From NCBI GenBank assembly GCA_035296565.1, contig DATHAQ010000061.1, positions 1 to 34,277 on the forward strand: 34,277 nucleotides of DNA, written 5' to 3'. This document shows positions 1 to 8,601 of the stretch, piece by piece. The notes beneath the pieces are model-generated. The model was not told where the DNA came from. It did no database searches and worked only from the letters and a program-made list of their open reading frames with translations. A program made the translations under genes and the position numbers. Source of the stretch: JACCZR01 sp035296565. Its GTDB lineage: Bacteria > Actinomycetota > Thermoleophilia > Solirubrobacterales > Thermoleophilaceae. Numbering within the stretch: the first letter of the stretch is position 1; each line of letters begins with the position of its first letter.

Positions 1-2
1 CC

Positions 3-122
3 GAGCCGTCCACACCCGCCACGTTCCCCCTACGCCTCGAGCCGGGGCGTTATCGGGCGGTGTTCACGCCGGCGGGCTCCGGCGACGTCCGCGCGATCGG
101 GACGGTGCTCGTCAGGCGCTGA
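3..122 (+). CDS. 3' end of an unidentified plus-strand gene
   Basis: An open plus-strand frame enters from the left edge and stops at TGA 120-122, giving the last 39 residues, ending ...GTVLVRR. Third codon positions are nearly all G or C, as in the sure genes of this window. The residues alternate in a way that suggests a C-terminal beta-sandwich strand pair (RLEPGRYRAVFTPAG, then a VRAIGTVLV strand). This is the kind of end seen on secreted Ig-like or cell-surface proteins, but no family can be named from 39 residues. It would be convergent with the minus-strand genes that follow. Alternative: a chance open frame. Confidence 0.45.
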   Translation, partial: EPSTPATFPLRLEPGRYRAVFTPAGSGDVRAIGTVLVRR

Positions 123-372
123 TCGTGGCGCGGTCGGGGGCCCCGCTGAGGACCAGGTGGCCCGGCGAGCCGTCCTCGCCGCGGCCACCGTGATCCTGCC
201 GCCGACCCGCACGAGGAGGCCCTCCTTGTGCAGATAGCACGTCTCGATCAGGCTCTCTTCCAGCTCGCCTACGGCCAGCCGCGCCCGGCAGCTCGCGATG
301 CTCCTCGCGCGTGCTGTGGTTGCTGAGCGAGGCGGGCCAGTCCCTGTCTTGAACTCCTCCTCGGAGTAGCGG
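112..372 (-). pseudogene. Possible degraded gene (frameshifted remnant)
   Basis: On the minus strand one frame encodes VGELEESLIETCYLHKEG followed by LLVRVGGRITVAA. A second frame, one base out, continues with DGSPGHLVLSGAPDRATISA and a TGA at 114-112. Joined across a single-base shift near 160-175 these would make a sensible protein C-terminus. Upstream, around 250-370, the frame again becomes compositionally poor. I read this as a decayed or mis-sequenced gene lying downstream of aroE. No family is recognised and it may be chance. The rest of 123-427 holds nothing else I can support. Confidence 0.22.
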
Positions 373-427
373 CCAGCTCGCAGGAGCCGGCCATGTGGTC
401 GTCTATCGGCAGAGGGAGGCCGGCCCA

Positions 428-1231
428 TTAGTCGCCGTCCAGGCCGTTCTGGACGGCCGCACGCATGGTTGCGAGGGGTGCGGGGCGGCCCGTCCACAGC
501 TCGAGGCTGAGGGCGCCCTGGCGCACCAGGACCTCCCGGCCATCGACCACGCGCGAGCCGCCGTCGCTGGCCCATCCAGCCAGCGCCGTACCGCCCGGCG
601 CGTAGACCAGGTCGACCACCAGCGGGGGCGGGGCGAGGCCGGAAAGGCCGAGCGCCTGCAGCGGATCCACCCCCGCCTCGAGCTCCGCAGACGTGGTGTT
701 GACCAGGACGTCGAACTGCCCCGGGGTCTCAGCGTGTCCCACCCCGAGTTCCCCGGCCAGCATCCGCGCGCGCTCGGCGGTCCGGTTCCATACCGACACC
801 TCGGCGCCCGCCTCGCGCAGCGCCCAGACAGCGGCGCGCCCGGCCCCGCCCGCCCCGAGCACCAGCGCACTTCGGCCCGCGACCTCCTCGCCCAGGGCCG
901 CGATCAGGCCGGGCGCGTCGGTGTTCTCGGCCACGACCGCGCCGTCGCTGAAGCTGAGCGTGTTCGCCGCGCCGATGGCGGCGGCCCGCGGGCTGGAGCG
1001 GTCGGCCACCGCGAGCGCGGCCTCCTTGTGGGGCACGGTCACGTTCAGGCCCGCGTAGCCGGCCTCGGGGAGAGCGCGCACGGTCTCCGGGAACAGCTGC
1101 GCAGGCAGCGGAAGCCTGAGGTAGCGCCACGGGATCGCGAGCTCGTCCAGCGCGGCCTGCTGCATGGCAGGCGAGCGGCTGTGGCCTACGGGCCAGCCGG
1201 CCACGGCAAGCAGCCGCGGCTCGCTCAGCAC
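428..1231 (-). CDS. aroE: Shikimate dehydrogenase (NADP+)
   Basis: Reduces 3-dehydroshikimate to shikimate with NADPH in the cytoplasmic aromatic amino acid pathway. At 267 residues it has the usual AroE length. Visible landmarks in order: the shikimate-binding GHSRSP near the N-terminus, NVTVPHK with the catalytic Lys, the GAANT and ENTDAPG motifs with the catalytic Asp, the Rossmann loop GAGGAGRA, NRT as the NADP 2'-phosphate site, and a C-terminal QGALSLELW. The GTG start at 1231 is chosen because it overlaps the mltG stop by 7 bp, and family homology begins a few residues later; a longer open frame upstream to 1333 only shadows mltG. It is the last gene of the coupled alaS-ruvX-mltG-aroE series, probably one transcript. 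No key residue is missing. Confidence 0.95.
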   Translation of the reverse strand: MLSEPRLLAVAGWPVGHSRSPAMQQAALDELAIPWRYLRLPLPAQLFPETVRALPEAGYAGLNVTVPHKEAALAVADRSSPRAAAIGAANTLSFSDGAVVAENTDAPGLIAALGEEVAGRSALVLGAGGAGRAAVWALREAGAEVSVWNRTAERARMLAGELGVGHAETPGQFDVLVNTTSAELEAGVDPLQALGLSGLAPPPLVVDLVYAPGGTALAGWASDGGSRVVDGREVLVRQGALSLELWTGRPAPLATMRAAVQNGLDGD

Positions 1232-2856
1232 TTCGTGGGTGACTTGCCGCCCCGGCGCTCGCGCTCGCGGTTGTAGCGGGCAACGTCGGCCTCGAACTCG
1301 GCGTTGGTCTGCGAGAAGGCGTGCTCGCCGCACGTCCCCGGCTTGACCACGTAGAAGAGGTAGCCGGAGCGCGCGGGCCTGGCGGCGGCCCGGATGGCGT
1401 CGATGCCCGGGCTGCCGATCGGTCCCGGCGGCAGGCCGCGGTTGGTCCGCGTGTTGTAGAGAGACTGGACCTGGAGCTGCGACTGCTTCAAGGGCCGGTC
1501 CCAGTTGTTGGTCACATAGCGAATGGTGGCGTCGATACCAAGTGGGATTCCGTCGCGCAGCCGGTTGTAGATGACCGAGGCGACCAGCGCGCGCTCGCGT
1601 GGCTGCTGGGCTTCGCGCTCGATCATCGAGGCGATGGTCAAGACCTCGTAGGGGCTCAGGTTCGCGCGCCGCGACGGGCCGAGGTCCACCCTCGCGAACT
1701 GCTTGCGGAAGGCGGCGAGCTGCTCGTCCACCAGCACCTTGACGGCGCGCCCTCGCTTGATCTCGTAGGTGGACGGGAACAGGAAGCCTTCGAGGCTGGA
1801 TCCGCGCGGCGCTCCATAGCGGCTGGGGTTCAGGCGAGACGAGCGGCGCGTGGCCGATACGTAGTCACCAGGGAGCTGGTTGGGGAGGGTGCGCGCCACC
1901 TCCCGCCGCGAGCGACCCTCGGGCACGGTGACGTTGAGCACGTCGGGCGCCGGGCCCTTGGCCAGCGCGTCCAGCGCCGCGCCGATGCTCATGCCCTCGC
2001 CCAGGGTGTAGAGGCCCGGCTTGAGATCCCCCGAGCGCCCCGCGAGCCGGGTCCGGGTCTGAAAGAAGAACGCGCTGCCCACCACGCCGCGCTCCTCGAG
2101 CACCTCGGCGATCGCCCCTACGCCCGCGCCGGCCGGTACGCGCACGCTGACCCGGCCCTCGCCGCGGCCGTCTCCGGCCAGCGGCTGGAAGAGCGAGAAC
2201 AGGAACCACAGCGCCACCAGCCCGAGGAGTGTTCCGACCACCGCCAGGCCGACGGCGAGCCGGCGCCGGCCAGCCACCCTGGCGTTCGCGGGGGGCGAGC
2301 GGCGCCACGCTTCGCGGCGCGGTCGCCGGGACTCGCGCGGCGCGGAGCCGTCGCGGCCGCCGGTCAGGCGCCGCGCGCGCTCGCGCCAGCTCTCCGCCCC
2401 GGTGGCCGCCGCGGGGCCCGCTGCCTTCCCGGGTCGGCCCCGCCCCCGCGCGGGCCTGTCGGGCGCGGCCTCCTCCTTGCGCGCCTTCTCCTGCGCCTTG
2501 CGCGCGTCCTCGCGCGCCTTGAAGGCCTCACGGGCCGCGCGACGCTCCTCCTTCGCCGCCTCGCGGCCGGCGCGGGTGGCCGCGCGCTCCTGTTGCTTCT
2601 GGGCGCGGCGGGCGCTTCTGTCGACACGGCCGTCCGCCTTCGCGGCGCCACCGTCGGCCTTCTTGGTGTGCCCGTTGCCATCGGCCGGCGGGGCCTGGCG
2701 GGTGGCGTGCCCGCTGCGGCCGTCTGGCTTCGCGGCGCGTCCGTCGCCCTTCCCAGCGTCGCGCGCGGCCCGCCGCGCCTCGCGCTCGCGTCGGGCTGCC
2801 TCGCGCTCCTCGGGCCGGCGCCCGCCGGGCACGGGGGGCGGTCCGGGGGGCGTCAC
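1225..2856 (-). CDS. mltG: Endolytic murein transglycosylase MltG (YceG-like)
   Basis: Cleaves nascent peptidoglycan glycan strands at the outer face of the inner membrane and is thought to end strand elongation. 543 residues. Residues 1 to about 195 are an unusually long, Arg/Lys/Ala/Glu-rich cytoplasmic tail predicted to be disordered or helical; one membrane helix lies at about 199-223, followed by the extracellular YceG domain. The catalytic Glu is in ASMIEREAQ (about residue 413). Also visible are LEGFLFPSTY, the ASVIYNRL motif and the C-terminal NRGLPPGPI stretch, all typical of the family. GTG start at 2856 overlaps the ruvX stop in a GTGA. The long charged tail is the only odd feature; such tails are commoner in actinobacterial MltG than in E. 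coli. Confidence 0.94.
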   Translation of the reverse strand: MTPPGPPPVPGGRRPEEREAARREREARRAARDAGKGDGRAAKPDGRSGHATRQAPPADGNGHTKKADGGAAKADGRVDRSARRAQKQQERAATRAGREAAKEERRAAREAFKAREDARKAQEKARKEEAAPDRPARGRGRPGKAAGPAAATGAESWRERARRLTGGRDGSAPRESRRPRREAWRRSPPANARVAGRRRLAVGLAVVGTLLGLVALWFLFSLFQPLAGDGRGEGRVSVRVPAGAGVGAIAEVLEERGVVGSAFFFQTRTRLAGRSGDLKPGLYTLGEGMSIGAALDALAKGPAPDVLNVTVPEGRSRREVARTLPNQLPGDYVSATRRSSRLNPSRYGAPRGSSLEGFLFPSTYEIKRGRAVKVLVDEQLAAFRKQFARVDLGPSRRANLSPYEVLTIASMIEREAQQPRERALVASVIYNRLRDGIPLGIDATIRYVTNNWDRPLKQSQLQVQSLYNTRTNRGLPPGPIGSPGIDAIRAAARPARSGYLFYVVKPGTCGEHAFSQTNAEFEADVARYNRERERRGGKSPTKC

Positions 2857-3260
2857 GCCCGCTGCCCCCGCGCCGTCAGCCAGCCCTCGAGCAGGTGGGC
2901 GGCGGCCCGCGAGTCCTCGTCACTGGCGGGTCGGGCGCCGCCCGAGCGCTCGGCCATCCTGGTCGTCAGGCGCTCGTCGTGAAGCTCGACCGGCACGGTC
3001 ACGCGCTCAGCCAGCGCCTCGGCGAAGGCCCGCGCTGCCCGTGCCTGCTCGCCTTCCTCGCCGCCCAGCGTCAGCGGCATGCCGACGACGATTCGCTCGA
3101 CCTCGCGCTCGGACACGAGCCGCTCGAGCTCCTCCAGGCCGGCTTCCGTGTCGGGACGCGCGACCGCGCCCAACGGGGTCGCCAGAGTGCCCGAGGGATC
3201 AGAGACCGCGCAGCCGCAGCGCGCGGAGCCGTGATCGAGCGCGAGCACCCGGCCGCTCAC
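2853..3260 (-). CDS. ruvX: Holliday-junction resolvase-like nuclease RuvX/YqgF
   Basis: 135 residues, the normal size for the YqgF RNase H-fold family, which acts in 16S rRNA 5'-end maturation and may resolve Holliday junctions. The N-terminal strand LALDHGSARCG carries the first catalytic Asp, the middle has the VVGMPLTLGG motif with the usual G-x-P-x-x-x-x-G layout, and VELHDERLTT holds the DER(L/F) signature. The final acidic position is supplied in the segment before AAHLLEGWL. The GTG start at 3260 overlaps the alaS stop as GTGA, and the stop overlaps the mltG start in the same way, so the three genes are translationally coupled. Confidence 0.94.
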   Translation of the reverse strand: MSGRVLALDHGSARCGCAVSDPSGTLATPLGAVARPDTEAGLEELERLVSEREVERIVVGMPLTLGGEEGEQARAARAFAEALAERVTVPVELHDERLTTRMAERSGGARPASDEDSRAAAHLLEGWLTARGQRA

Positions 3261-5878
3261 GCCGACAGCGCCCTCTCGATGGTGGCGCGCGCCGTGGCCA
3301 GCGCGTCGGCCAACCTCTCCGGCTCGCGCCCGCCGGCCTGCGCCATCGTGTCGCGGCCGCCGCCACCGCCGCCTACCACTTCGGCCGCCTCGCGGATCAC
3401 CTCGCCCGCCCGCACCCCCTTCTCGACCACGCCCGGGCCGACCTGCGCGACCAGGCTCACGCGCTCCTCGCCGGCCGTACCCAGGACCACCACGGCCTCG
3501 CCGAGGCGCTGGCGCACGGTGTCCGACAGGGCGAGCAGCGCCTTGGGGTCGCTGCCCTCGACGCGCTCGACCACCAGCGGCACCCCGCCCGCGTCGGCCG
3601 CGGCCGCCACCAGCTTCTCGGCGGCCCCCTGGTCGGGCGCCCCGGAGGGCTTCTTGCCCAACTCCTTGACCCGCTCGGCGAGCCGCTGCACGCCGCGCAC
3701 GGCCTCGGCCTCGGGAGCGCGGACCAGTTCGGCGATCTCGCGCAGGCTCTCGGTGCGCTCGCGGAACAGCGCGGCCGCGGCGCTGCCGCTGACCGCCTCG
3801 ATGCGGCGCACGTTCGATGCGCTGGATGTCTCAGTCGTCACGTGGAAGAGCCCAACCTCCGCGGTGGTGCCGACGTGCGTGCCGCCACACAACTCGCGGG
3901 ACACGCCGTCCACCTCGACCATGCGTACCCAATCGCCGTACTTCTCACCAAAGAGCGCCATGGCCCCCAGCCGCTCGGCCTCTTGCCGCGTGGTCTCGAC
4001 GGCATGCACGTGGTGGCCCGAGGCGATCCAGCCGGCTATGCGCCGCTCGACGTCCTCGAGCTCCTCGTCGCTCAGGCGCTCCCCGTGCGTGAAGTCGAAG
4101 CGCAGCTTGTCAGGCCCCACGTAGGAGCCCGCCTGGCGGACGTGCGTTCCCAGCCGCTCGCGCAGCGCCGCGTGCAAGAGGTGCGTCGCCGTGTGGTTGC
4201 GCATGGTCTCCAGCCGGACGCTGCGGTCCACCGCGGCGCGGGCGGTCTCGCCACGGGCTATATCGCCCTCGACCTCCTCCAGGGCGAGCGCCTGATCGTC
4301 GCCGACCCGGTACACATCGGTCACCTGACCAGCGCCGGACGGGGTCTCCACGCGCCCACGGTCGGCCACCTGGCCGCCGCCCTCGGCGTAGAACGGGCTC
4401 TCCTCGAGCTTCACCAGCACGAGGCCGTTTACCCGCTCCACCGCGCTGACCACCGTCTCCAGCTCGGTCTCCTCGTAGCCCCGGAAGCGGCTGGGCTCGG
4501 CGGCACGGGCGAAGGCGACCACCCGCTCGTGCTGGCCGCCGCTCGCCGTGGCGTTGCGCCCTCCGCCGGCGCGAGCTCGCGCGCGGGCGCGGTCCATCAG
4601 CTCCTCGAAGCCCTGGTCGTCGACCGACAGCCCTTGCTCGGCCAGCAGCTCGCGCGTCATTTCGAAGGGGAAGCCATAGGTGTCGTGCAGCTTGAAGGCC
4701 TCGTCGGCGCTCACCCAGGAGGTCTCCTCCTGGCGCGCGCGCTCGACGAGCTCGCTCAGCATGCGCTGGCCCTGTTCGAGGGTCCGCCCGAAGTGCTCCT
4801 CCTCCGAACGAGCCCAGCGCATGATCGTCTCGCGCTGGGCCGCGAGCTCGGGATAGGCGTCGCCCACCGTGTCGGCCACGCGCCCGAGCAGCGCCGGAAG
4901 GAACGGGTCGTCGATCCCCAGTACCTTCCCCTGCTGGATCGCCCGGCGCATGATCCGGCGCAGCACGTAGCCGCGGTCCTCGTTGGAAGGCACCACCCCA
5001 TCAGCCAGCATGAACGCCGCGCCGCGGCCATGGTCGGCGAGTATCCGCATCGCTCGCGTGACGGCGAAGCTCTCGCCGTAGCCGCGGCCCGAGAGCTCCT
5101 CGCCCAGGTCGATCAGCGGACGAAACCCGTCGGTGTCGAAGACCGACGGAACGTCCTGGAGAATGGCCGCCATGCGTTCGAGCCCCAAGCCGGTGTCGAT
5201 GTTCTTGGCCGGCAGGTCGGTGAGCGATCCGTCCGCGTGCAGCTCGAACTGCATGAACACGAGGTTCCAGTACTCGAGAAAGCGGTCGGTGTCGTCCCCC
5301 GGTCGGTCGTCGGGCCCGCCGAACTCCACCCCGCGGTCGAGGTAGAGCTCCGAGCACGGGCCGCAGGGGCCCGCCGGGCCGGCCTGCCAGAAGTTGTCGG
5401 CGCGCCCGAGGCGCACGATGCGCTCTTCCGGGATCCCCACGGCGCGCCACTGCTCGATGGCCTCCTCGTCGGGGCCGACGCCCAGCTCGTCGTCCCCCCC
5501 GAAGACGGTGATCCAGATGTCCTGCTCGGCCAGGCCGAAGCCCTCGGTCGACAGCTCGAGCGCATAACGGACGGCCCGGTCCTTGAAGTAGTCGCCGACC
5601 GAGAAGTTCCCCAGCATCTCGAAGAAGGTCAGGTGGCGGGCGGTGGTCCCCACCTCCTCGATGTCCGGCGTGCGAAAGCACTTCTGGCATGAGGTCAGGC
5701 GCTGTGAGGGCGGCTCCTCCTCGCCGCGGAAGAAGGGCTTGAAGGGCTGCATGCCCGCGGTGGTGAGCAGCACCGAGGGGTCGTAGGTGGGCGGCACCAA
5801 CGACGCCGAGGGCATACGGCGATGGCCCCGCTCCTCGAAGAACGAGAGGAACCGCTCGCGAATCTCCCCGGTTTGCAT
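3257..5878 (-). CDS. alaS: Alanyl-tRNA synthetase
   Basis: Charges tRNA-Ala with alanine and edits mischarged Ser and Gly. 873 residues, full length. The ATG at 5878 gives the usual start MQTGEIRERFLSFFEERGH. The class II catalytic core follows (LTTAGMQPFKPFF, SCQKCFRTPDIEEVG, FFEMLGNFSVGDYF). The editing domain shows NHTATHLLHAAL (about residues 560-570) and the second metal-site motif ELCGGTHV (about residue 660). The C-terminus has a Gly run followed by RDTMAQAGG, the C-Ala domain signature. It lies upstream of ruvX, mltG and aroE with a 4-bp overlap into ruvX, and only 7 bp downstream of the preceding lipoprotein gene. All key metal-binding His and Cys residues are present. Confidence 0.98.
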   Translation of the reverse strand: MQTGEIRERFLSFFEERGHRRMPSASLVPPTYDPSVLLTTAGMQPFKPFFRGEEEPPSQRLTSCQKCFRTPDIEEVGTTARHLTFFEMLGNFSVGDYFKDRAVRYALELSTEGFGLAEQDIWITVFGGDDELGVGPDEEAIEQWRAVGIPEERIVRLGRADNFWQAGPAGPCGPCSELYLDRGVEFGGPDDRPGDDTDRFLEYWNLVFMQFELHADGSLTDLPAKNIDTGLGLERMAAILQDVPSVFDTDGFRPLIDLGEELSGRGYGESFAVTRAMRILADHGRGAAFMLADGVVPSNEDRGYVLRRIMRRAIQQGKVLGIDDPFLPALLGRVADTVGDAYPELAAQRETIMRWARSEEEHFGRTLEQGQRMLSELVERARQEETSWVSADEAFKLHDTYGFPFEMTRELLAEQGLSVDDQGFEELMDRARARARAGGGRNATASGGQHERVVAFARAAEPSRFRGYEETELETVVSAVERVNGLVLVKLEESPFYAEGGGQVADRGRVETPSGAGQVTDVYRVGDDQALALEEVEGDIARGETARAAVDRSVRLETMRNHTATHLLHAALRERLGTHVRQAGSYVGPDKLRFDFTHGERLSDEELEDVERRIAGWIASGHHVHAVETTRQEAERLGAMALFGEKYGDWVRMVEVDGVSRELCGGTHVGTTAEVGLFHVTTETSSASNVRRIEAVSGSAAAALFRERTESLREIAELVRAPEAEAVRGVQRLAERVKELGKKPSGAPDQGAAEKLVAAAADAGGVPLVVERVEGSDPKALLALSDTVRQRLGEAVVVLGTAGEERVSLVAQVGPGVVEKGVRAGEVIREAAEVVGGGGGGRDTMAQAGGREPERLADALATARATIERALSA

Positions 5879-5885
5879 AAACCGG

Positions 5886-7388
5886 TCACTCTAGGCACAA
5901 GCTCGAGAGATCGGCTCCGAATTCCGGGTGCGGGCGAAAGCAGTTCTCGGCGTCGATCCGAGCCGACAGCAGGGTGGCGTCCTCGTCGTAGCCGAGGGGC
6001 ACCACGCGCGCCCGCTCGACCAGCGCGGTGTCGAGCGTCGTCCAGTCCTCGGCGGTGCGGTCGGGGTCGGGATCGACGGGCACCCGTGCGGCAGCCCGGG
6101 CCAGCTGGGGGTCCAGCCGGCGCAGCGCCCGCAGATAGGCCTCGGGGTGGGGCAGGACCGGGCGCAGGCGCAGCAGCTCGGCCTGAGCGTCGGCGCCCCG
6201 CCGGGCCACCCGCGCGCGCAGCCCGAGCTTGCGCAGGAGGCGCGCGAACGACGCGACGACGGCCCGGTCGGACGCGCTGCGCCCGCCGCCCACGGTCACG
6301 CGAGCGCCCTCGGCGCCGGCGTCGCGCAGCAGCGAGGCGGCCTGGCGCAGGTCGCCGGGCTCTGACGGCTCGCCCCAGGGACACGGGTCGGGCTCGCGGT
6401 AGCCGCTCACCGTGGGCGGCAAAACCGTGCAGCCCGCTCGCAGGCGTCCGTCGAGCACGCGGTCAAAGGCCTCGGAGTCGACGGCGAAGTTGACCGCCTG
6501 GCGGACGCGGATGTCGTCGAAGGGCGGCGAGCGCGAGTCGAGCGTGAACATGGTGCTCGACAGGCCGACGCTCTCGTCGTAGCGCCTGGCGTACTTTGAG
6601 CGCACGTCGGGAAGCCGCTGGGCGGGGAGGGCTCCGATCGTCGCGTCCAGGTCGCCCGACAGGGTGCGTCGTGCACGGCGCTCGGGATCGTGGTCGACGG
6701 TGATCGCAATGCGATCGACGTTGGCCTCGGGCAGGTCCGCCAGGCGGAAGCGCCGGCGGCGCAGCAGGACCGGCTCCCCCCGTACGAGTGCGAGCCGGTA
6801 CGGCCCGATGCCCGGCGGCGGACGGTGTGTCTGGTCGCTGAGCGACGTACGAGCCGGCACCGGAGCGGCGTAGGTGCTGGCGAGCACCTGGGCGAAGGCG
6901 CGGTCGGGCGCGCTCAGCCGGTAGACCACCACGCCGCTGCGGTCGTCGGCCTGCAGCGACGCCACGCGAGCGAACAGCCGCCGGCCCCTGGTGCTCAGCG
7001 CGCGCACCCGCCGCAGGCCGTGGACGAAGTCGCTCGCCCTGAGGGGTGTGCCGTCGGAGTAGCGCAGCCCCCGGCGCAGCTGCAGCCGCCAGGTCAGGCC
7101 GCGCTCGGAGACCGTGGGCAGCGACCGCGCGAGGCCGGGTATGACCTCGGTCCCCTCGGGTCCCCGGGCGCGGCGCAGCGTCAGCGGGCCGGTGTAGACC
7201 TGCCGAACCACAAGGCCGGCCTCGGGGCCCGACGCCAGCGCGGGGTCCAGCGAGCCCGGCGGACGATCGAGGCCCAGCGTCAGCGAGCCCCCCTTGCGGG
7301 CGTCCTCCCCCACGCCGAGGCTCTCGCCCGCGCAGCCGGCCAGCGCGAGCGCGCACGCCGCGAGCGCCGCCAGCCGCACAGGGAGCAT
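5886..7388 (-). CDS. ABC transporter solute-binding lipoprotein, family 5 (oligopeptide type)
   Basis: A 500-residue extracytoplasmic binding protein of the peptide/opine/nickel (SBP_bac_5) family. The N-terminus has a short basic stretch, a hydrophobic core and a lipobox LALAGC, so the mature protein should start at lipidated Cys19. Then come GGSLTLGLDRPPGSLDP, the early strand typical of the family, LTWRLQLRRGLRYSDGTPLRASDF (the segment containing the W-x-x-x-L-R-x-G-x-x-F/Y-x-D-G-x-P motif), and FDDIRVRQAVNFAVD, the other family hallmark. No permease or ATPase gene lies next to it, so it is an orphan binding protein set between the sigma factor and alaS. Its ligand cannot be deduced. It may act as a chaperone-like or sensing protein rather than with a dedicated transporter. 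Confidence 0.85.
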   Translation of the reverse strand: MLPVRLAALAACALALAGCAGESLGVGEDARKGGSLTLGLDRPPGSLDPALASGPEAGLVVRQVYTGPLTLRRARGPEGTEVIPGLARSLPTVSERGLTWRLQLRRGLRYSDGTPLRASDFVHGLRRVRALSTRGRRLFARVASLQADDRSGVVVYRLSAPDRAFAQVLASTYAAPVPARTSLSDQTHRPPPGIGPYRLALVRGEPVLLRRRRFRLADLPEANVDRIAITVDHDPERRARRTLSGDLDATIGALPAQRLPDVRSKYARRYDESVGLSSTMFTLDSRSPPFDDIRVRQAVNFAVDSEAFDRVLDGRLRAGCTVLPPTVSGYREPDPCPWGEPSEPGDLRQAASLLRDAGAEGARVTVGGGRSASDRAVVASFARLLRKLGLRARVARRGADAQAELLRLRPVLPHPEAYLRALRRLDPQLARAAARVPVDPDPDRTAEDWTTLDTALVERARVVPLGYDEDATLLSARIDAENCFRPHPEFGADLSSLCLE

Positions 7389-7448
7389 TCCTACCGCCGG
7401 AGAGCAGGCCGGACGCGGGCCGGCCGAGTACCGCCTGCCGATTCCACC

Positions 7449-8219
7449 TCAGGCCAGCTCGTCGCGCATCGTCGCGAGCGACTTGCGGATCAGCCGCGAG
7501 ACGTGCATCTGCGACAGGCCGACGCGCTCGGCGATCTGCGTCTGCGGCAGCCCCTCCTCGAAGCGCATGCGGAGGATCTCGCGCTCGCGCTCGGGCAAGC
7601 GGTCGAAGGCCGGCTCGAGCGAGGTCCGGGTCTCCATCTGGTCGAAGCCCTCGTCCTCCTCGCCGATGGTCTCCATGGGATCGAGATCCTCCTCGCTGCC
7701 AGGCCCCTGCGAGAGGGAGACGGTCGAGTAAGCCGAGCCGACCTCGAGCGCCTCGAGTACGTCCTCGGGCGTCGACTTCAGCTCGCCGGCGATCTCCCCG
7801 ATCGACGGCGAGCGGCCGAGGCGGCCCGTCAGGCGGTCGATCGCGTTGGACATGGACGCGTTGAGCTCCTGCAGCGCACGAGGCACGCGGATGGCCCAGC
7901 CCTTGTCGCGGAAGTGACGCTTGATCTCGCCGACAACGTTGGGGGTGGCGTAGGTGGCCAGCGACACCTCGCGCTCGAGCTCGAAGCGGTCGATCGCCTT
8001 GATCAGCCCGATCGCCCCCACCTGCTCGATGTCCTCCAGCGACTCGCCGCGGCCCGCGTAGCGGCGGGCGAGCGAGCGCACCAGGGGCAGGTGGCGCTCG
8101 ATCAGCTCCTCGCGCGCGGTCGAGTCGCCGCCCTGGTGATAACGGCGCAGAAGCAGGCGGTCCTGCTCGCGGGCCTTGGCCGCCTCGCTGGGGGTGCGCG
8201 TGCGGGCGCCCTGCCTCAC
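7449..8219 (-). CDS. RNA polymerase sigma factor, SigB/SigF/SigG family
   Basis: A 256-residue group 3 sigma factor. Region 2 covers about residues 35-105 (YAGRGESLEDIEQVGAIGL, then FELEREVSLATYATPNVVG and IKRHFRDKGW, the classic 2.1-2.4 segment). Region 3 is about 111-195 and region 4 about 205-252, with the helix-turn-helix FEEGLPQTQIAERVGLSQMHV. The GTG at 8219 forms a GTGA with the stop of the upstream anti-sigma-like gene and removes a long out-of-family N-terminal extension that is only the shadow of that gene. The pairing with an RsbW-like gene is the normal arrangement for stress or differentiation sigma factors. It probably directs a general stress regulon; the regulon itself is not visible here. 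Confidence 0.93.
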   Translation of the reverse strand: MRQGARTRTPSEAAKAREQDRLLLRRYHQGGDSTAREELIERHLPLVRSLARRYAGRGESLEDIEQVGAIGLIKAIDRFELEREVSLATYATPNVVGEIKRHFRDKGWAIRVPRALQELNASMSNAIDRLTGRLGRSPSIGEIAGELKSTPEDVLEALEVGSAYSTVSLSQGPGSEEDLDPMETIGEEDEGFDQMETRTSLEPAFDRLPEREREILRMRFEEGLPQTQIAERVGLSQMHVSRLIRKSLATMRDELA

Positions 8220-8599
8220 CGAGCCTCCCGCAGCTTCTCGAGGCGGACGTAGATCGCCCCGTCGGCTGCGTCCTCCACCCCGTAGGAGTCGACGACCGCC
8301 TCCAGGATCCGGCGAAGGTTGAGCTCCCCGGGCTCGGGTGGCGGTCCCTGCAGCGCGTCGGCGATGGCGCGCTCCCGGAGCGGCCCCACATGCGTGCGCA
8401 CGCTTCGCGAGCCGAGCTGGAAGGAGATGTTCACACTGCCGTCCTGGCCCGCCTCGGCCAGCAGGCGCTCGACGGCGAGCTGGAGGTCGTCGACCTCGTC
8501 GAAGGCGAAGTCGAGCGTTTCGGCGATGCCGCCCACTATCAGCCGCACCACGGCGCGGAAGTCGCGGGAGAGCGGAGTGGTCAGCTCGATCCGGTCCAT
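8216..8599 (-). CDS. RsbW-like anti-sigma factor, degenerate GHKL ATPase fold
   Basis: 127 residues starting at ATG 8599 (MDRIELTTPLSRDFRAVVR). The pattern of a first strand, a helix LIVGGIAETLDF and FDEVDDLQLAVERLLAEA matches the start of anti-sigma serine kinases (RsbW/SpoIIAB), where the second helix carries the N box. The location directly upstream of, and overlapping, a SigB-type sigma gene supports the assignment. Two things are odd: the N-box Asn that would bind magnesium-ATP is not found (ERLLAEA where E-x-x-x-N is expected), and no D-x-G-x-G motif is seen in the second half. If a true relative, it may bind the sigma factor without kinase activity. The function is inferred mainly from fold pattern and neighbourhood. 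Confidence 0.72.
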   Translation of the reverse strand: MDRIELTTPLSRDFRAVVRLIVGGIAETLDFAFDEVDDLQLAVERLLAEAGQDGSVNISFQLGSRSVRTHVGPLRERAIADALQGPPPEPGELNLRRILEAVVDSYGVEDAADGAIYVRLEKLREAR

Positions 8600-8601
8600 G
8601 C

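Noticed and set aside
2402..5692. A 1096-codon plus-strand open frame across mltG, ruvX and alaS.
   Set aside because: It is the GC-rich antisense shadow of three well-supported minus-strand genes and has no recognisable domain.
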